From positions 1 through 8,957 of the forward strand of contig JBNKFQ010000289.1 in NCBI GenBank assembly GCA_050289385.1: DNA of 8,957 nt, given 5' to 3'. Shown here piece after piece: positions 7,301 to 8,957 of this stretch (position 1 is its first letter; each line of letters starts with the position of its first letter). The translations under genes and the position numbers were made by a program. The notes under the pieces were generated by a model that was given only the letters and a program-made list of their open reading frames with translations, did no database searches and was not told where the DNA came from. This stretch comes from JBNKFQ01 sp050289385. GTDB taxonomy: Bacteria; Pseudomonadota; Gammaproteobacteria; Pseudomonadales; Porticoccaceae.

Positions 7301-8957
7301 GTAATCGGGCAGTTTGGCCGTCAATTGCGACCGAATGGCCTCTTCATCCAGCGAGGCCTGTTCATCGAGAACAAGATAGGCCACCAAATATTTGGTGTTA
7401 TCACGTTTGCAATCGATCACAACGGCTTGCCGAATGCCTTCACAGCCCACCAACACGCTTTCGATCTCCCCCAGTTCGATGCGATAACCGCGGATTTTAA
7501 CTTGGAAGTCGTTTCGGCCCAGGTACTCCAGATTGCCATCGGACAACCAGCGCACCAAATCACCGGTACGATATAACCGCGTATATCCTTTTTCAATATC
7601 AGTTTCAGTGGCAAACGGATTCGGGATAAATCGTTCTTGAGTCAGCTCCGGGCGATTGAGGTAGCCTCTGGCCAGGCCAGCACCACCGACATAGAGCTCA
7701 CCGACAATCCCAATCGGCACCGGCTGTTGCCTTTCGTCCAGAACGTAGGCCAACAAGTCTTTGAGGCGATGCCCGATGTGTGAGGCCGTTGTGTTGTCAT
7801 CCCGGCTCAGAGGCCTGTAGGTGACATGAACGGTAGTTTCCGTGATCCCATACATGTTCACCAAACGAGGTTTTTGATCACCGTGCCTTTCCCACCAGGG
7901 CCGAAGCTGCTCTGGATTAAGTTTGTCGCCACCGAAAATAACATAACGCAATTCGGACAATTGAATGCGGTTTTCTAACACCGCGTCAGCCAGGGCATAA
8001 AAAGCCCCCGGGGTCTGATTGAGGACGGTAACCCCTTTGTCAGCACATAATCTCGCAAAACCAGGAAAGTCGCGAGTGCAGTCAGTTGTGGGCACAAGCA
8101 ACTGACCACCGTACAGCAGAGTGCCCCACAGTTCCCAGACACTGAAATCGAAGGTATAGGCGTGATAGAGCACCCAGATATCGCTATCGTCAAAATGAAA
8201 GTCTTCATGAGTGGTCGCAAACAAGCGTACGACATTGCTGTGAAGTTGCAAAACACCCTTGGGTTTTCCCGTAGTGCCCGAGGTGTAAATCACATAGGCC
8301 AGATCGCTTGCTGTGTTAATGGTGTCCAGATTGTCTGTTGACTCATCCGTGGTAAGATCGGGGTTGTCAATTTCCAGCAGATCCGGCCGGCCAGTTTGCT
8401 CCGCCAACCACTGATCCAGTACACCAGTGTGTGGTTGCTGTGTCATGAGAATTGGCGCTTCGGTATCATTGAGGATAAACAACGTCCGTTCTAGCGGGTA
8501 TTCCGGCGAGATCGGTACATAAGCACCACCCGCTTTCAGCACAGCCAGGATGCTGATTACCATCTCCAGGCTTCTATCCAGATACAACGCAATGAATGTA
8601 TCCGCTTCCATGGCTTTGTGGTTTTTCCGTTGGTAACGCTGCCGGATAACCCTCGCCAGTTGGTTAGCCTTTTCATTCAGTGTTCGATAGGTAAGCTGTT
8701 GCTCTTCAAATACCAACGCAATATGATCCGGTGTCCTCTCCACCTGCTCTTCAAACAACTGATGTACAGTTTTATCCCGCGGATACCACACAGATGTTTG
8801 GTTCCACTCACAAAGCAATGTCTGGCGTTCTTGTTCATCCACCAGCGATATCGATTGATGGGATTGTTCGGGATATTGAGATGCACTTTCCAAAATCCCA
8901 CGTAATTGGTTCAACAAACGTTGCGCCTGTGTATCTTTCAACCATTCTTTTTCATAT
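4310..8957 (-). CDS. Nonribosomal peptide synthetase, 3' part: (C)-A(Thr)-T-E-C, no thioesterase
   Basis: This is the C-terminal portion of a modular NRPS, read leftwards. The frame stays open to the right edge: codons for Tyr-Glu-Lys-Glu-Trp precede the TTG at 8941-8939, so that TTG is not the start and the gene begins outside. Numbering that TTG-encoded Leu as 1: the end of a C domain and C-A linker (to about 45), an A domain (45-575), a T domain (585-655, Ser620), an E domain (674-1085) and a second C-like domain (1105-1540), with the stop after residue 1543. The A domain's specificity residues match the threonine code, and the E domain has its catalytic motifs, so the module should load L-Thr and epimerize it to D-allo-Thr. 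No TE, reductase or recognisable docking segment follows the last C domain. That final third is AT-rich and has degenerate C motifs, suggesting separate origin or evolution. The NRPS assignment is secure; the whole product cannot be predicted because the upstream modules are not visible. Confidence 0.95.
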   Translation of the reverse strand, partial: YEKEWLKDTQAQRLLNQLRGILESASQYPEQSHQSISLVDEQERQTLLCEWNQTSVWYPRDKTVHQLFEEQVERTPDHIALVFEEQQLTYRTLNEKANQLARVIRQRYQRKNHKAMEADTFIALYLDRSLEMVISILAVLKAGGAYVPISPEYPLERTLFILNDTEAPILMTQQPHTGVLDQWLAEQTGRPDLLEIDNPDLTTDESTDNLDTINTASDLAYVIYTSGTTGKPKGVLQLHSNVVRLFATTHEDFHFDDSDIWVLYHAYTFDFSVWELWGTLLYGGQLLVPTTDCTRDFPGFARLCADKGVTVLNQTPGAFYALADAVLENRIQLSELRYVIFGGDKLNPEQLRPWWERHGDQKPRLVNMYGITETTVHVTYRPLSRDDNTTASHIGHRLKDLLAYVLDERQQPVPIGIVGELYVGGAGLARGYLNRPELTQERFIPNPFATETDIEKGYTRLYRTGDLVRWLSDGNLEYLGRNDFQVKIRGYRIELGEIESVLVGCEGIRQAVVIDCKRDNTKYLVAYLVLDEQASLDEEAIRSQLTAKLPDYMIPSAFVVIEVIPLTVNGKIDRKFLPEPELVSSDSYVAPGNELEVQLCDIWQSVLGLDRVGIRDNFFRIGGDSIVSIQLVSRLRQAGFSLQVKTIFECPTVSQLARVLSKLQAVIDINTEQGQLTGTFNLLPVQRWFFDQRFTEPHHYNQSFLIKIPGDIDSGRIASALVALANHHDSLRSNFFATESGYRQQYHQHIEPWMAPLKVQHIGECASGALQDRLTGWQSGFSYEKGPLWQVAHLMGYPDGSARLFFAFHHLIIDAVSWRIIAEDMQRLISGRQLEAKGSSYRQWVKAVSQYAEDHPSEVTYWQEVLGHSAELPEPQTLRFCQIRLSTQDTAVLLREANQGFHTEINDLLLSAMAIALQGTFDRPENHITLEGHGRESVDPCIDVSHTVGWFTTMYPVTLKAFDELGETITQTKEMLRAIPSKGLGYGVLWQTGRLSNSLPLIRFNYLGQLNTKAEQGVSDWQLAGEESGQAVPAENRDKLLLDINGAVQNGVLCFDVGMRLSPEQAQRFISTFETSLVEIINYAQSIAQQGGIKTPCDYPASTINKIERTGKIPIKKSHKLALKYKKQSNNKRPSHLSSIYVAFRIMGNLNTAALNSSLNNIIRRHETLRTTFSSYESDAVQIIRNEYKLQLPVIETNENNILLYYRNFAYHTFDVLNGPIFKAKLLRLSSKEHVLLLNTDHIISDRRSQEVIHRELSLHYTAFIQHKAPQPPHLPIQFADYVYWKNSRCQKSEYKRQIHFFESMLRGAPTHLNLPIDYSPPDEPTYRAGHIRLNLYADLVKQLKDFSQNQGTSLFITLFSVYNILISYFSNQTDICTFTIRAGRDLPELNNLVGPFLEGQILRICIDRRMRFSALLQDVTQVVLSSYDCPDVSIADQREILGHNLLSDQIRYTSFNYLGLKQYTLQLPDLKTTVIRDDFSDYTPSLYVAAINNNKGLDLYFIYNKDLFSYKTIEKFCKTYQALLENVVNDFTPTINSLLFSIQNKNK
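4322..5629 (-). other. Terminal condensation-like domain with degenerate motifs, AT-rich
   Basis: The fold assignment rests on RRHETLRTTF (C2, 1159-1168), VLLLNTDHIISDRRS (C3, 1230-1244), IQFADYVYW (C4, 1272-1280), VGPFLEGQILR (C5, 1389-1399) and RYTSFNYLG (C7, 1447-1455). The catalytic HHxxxDG reads D1236-H1237-I-I-S-D1241-R1242: the second His and the Asp remain, while the first His is Asp and the Gly is Arg. The C1 motif (AQxRLWxLDQ) is barely recognisable in the lysine-rich stretch around 1110-1125. The C5 Asn is Glu1394, and the HQDxPFE motif reads CPDVSI (1425-1430). By position after an E domain it would accept a D-residue donor. No A or T domain follows. It may be a release domain, a partner for a subunit in trans, or a decaying domain. 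The 1.3-kb frame is uninterrupted despite its high AT content, which argues against a dead sequence. Confidence 0.8.
5687..6922 (-). other. NRPS epimerization domain (L-Thr to D-allo-Thr)
   Basis: This domain inverts the alpha carbon of the carrier-bound residue. It shows HHLIIDAVSW (804-813), with His805 as the expected catalytic His and the Ala after the motif Asp that is usual for E domains. EGHGRE (926-931) carries the second catalytic residue, Glu926. VGWFTTMYPV (943-952), GLGYGVLW (978-985) and RFNYLGQL (998-1005) are also present. Nothing is missing, so the domain should be active. Inverting C-alpha of L-Thr gives D-allo-Thr because the beta carbon is unchanged. Confidence 0.92.
6977..7189 (-). 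other. NRPS peptidyl carrier (thiolation) domain
   Basis: The 4'-phosphopantetheine site is in DNFFRIGGDSI (611-621), with Ser620 as the attachment residue. The GGDS form, rather than GGHS, is typical of carriers that serve a following epimerization domain, which agrees with the next domain. The domain sits directly after A10 with a normal linker. Confidence 0.93.
7217..8809 (-). other. NRPS adenylation domain, predicted L-threonine specific
   Basis: This domain activates an amino acid as its adenylate and loads it on the carrier. All core motifs are visible: A1 LTYRTLNEKANQLA (83-96), A2 LKAGGAYVPISPEYP (135-149), A3 YTSGTTGKPKGV (219-230), A4 FDFSVWE (264-270), A5 NMYGITETT (362-370), A6 GELYVGGAGLARGY (414-427), A7 YRTGDLVR (457-464), A8 around GYRIELGEIE (485-494), A9 LPDYMIPSAF (544-553) and A10 NGKIDRK (564-570). 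Aligned to GrsA, the code residues are D265, F266, W269, N308, I335, G337, M363, V371, H372 and K566. This is D-F-W-N-I-G-M-V-H-K, the established threonine code with no mismatch. The A2 motif has Ser where Asp is usual. Confidence 0.92.
8807..8957 (-). other. NRPS: end of upstream condensation domain and C-A linker (partial)
   Basis: Residues -5 to about 45 resemble the segment that normally joins a C domain to an A domain, ending with the common linker pattern ..LVDEQERQTLLCEWNQT. The Thr module therefore has its own upstream C domain, cut off by the window edge, and is unlikely to be a loading module. The class of that C domain cannot be seen. Confidence 0.75.

Overview
The window looks like part of a bacterial secondary-metabolite locus. 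Two exported serine-hydrolase-type proteins are encoded on the + strand (positions 21-4163). The 3' part of a nonribosomal peptide synthetase (NRPS) gene lies on the - strand (4310-8957) and converges on them. The base composition is mixed, a twin-arginine (Tat) and a Sec-type signal peptide are both present, and the NRPS style fits a Gram-negative bacterium, perhaps a gammaproteobacterium. Taxonomy cannot be fixed from this stretch. No RNA genes, insertion sequences, CRISPR arrays or origins were seen, and no gene-free stretch exceeds 150 bases.

Layout: (1) 21-2525, a Tat-exported S9 (dipeptidyl-peptidase IV / prolyl-oligopeptidase type) protein whose nucleophile elbow and acid residue differ from the family consensus. 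(2) 2589-4163, a Sec-exported S12 / class C beta-lactamase-fold protein with SxxK, YxN and HTG motifs and a C-terminal DUF3471-like domain. The 63-base gap suggests co-transcription with gene 1. (3) 4164-4309, a short convergent intergenic region with an 8-bp tandem repeat and no convincing terminator. (4) 4310-8957, an NRPS reading leftwards and open at the right edge: end of a condensation (C) domain, adenylation (A), carrier (T), epimerization (E), then a final C-like domain and the stop. There is no thioesterase (TE).

The ten A-domain specificity residues read D-F-W-N-I-G-M-V-H-K, the classic threonine code. With the intact-looking E domain this module should install Thr epimerized at C-alpha, that is D-allo-Thr. 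The final C-like domain stands out in three ways. It is the last domain of the protein, its catalytic motif is DHIISDR rather than HHxxxDG with several other C motifs degraded, and its DNA is much more AT-rich than the A-T-E part.

Inferred working model: the synthetase makes a peptide ending in, or passing through, D-allo-Thr. Release must use the unusual terminal C domain, a subunit in trans, or a separate enzyme. The neighbouring beta-lactamase-fold protein could be a D-residue-directed peptidase (maturation or self-protection). Less likely, because it carries a signal peptide, it could be a penicillin-binding-protein-type releasing enzyme such as SurE. The S9 protein may be a companion periplasmic peptidase or a catalytically altered binding protein.
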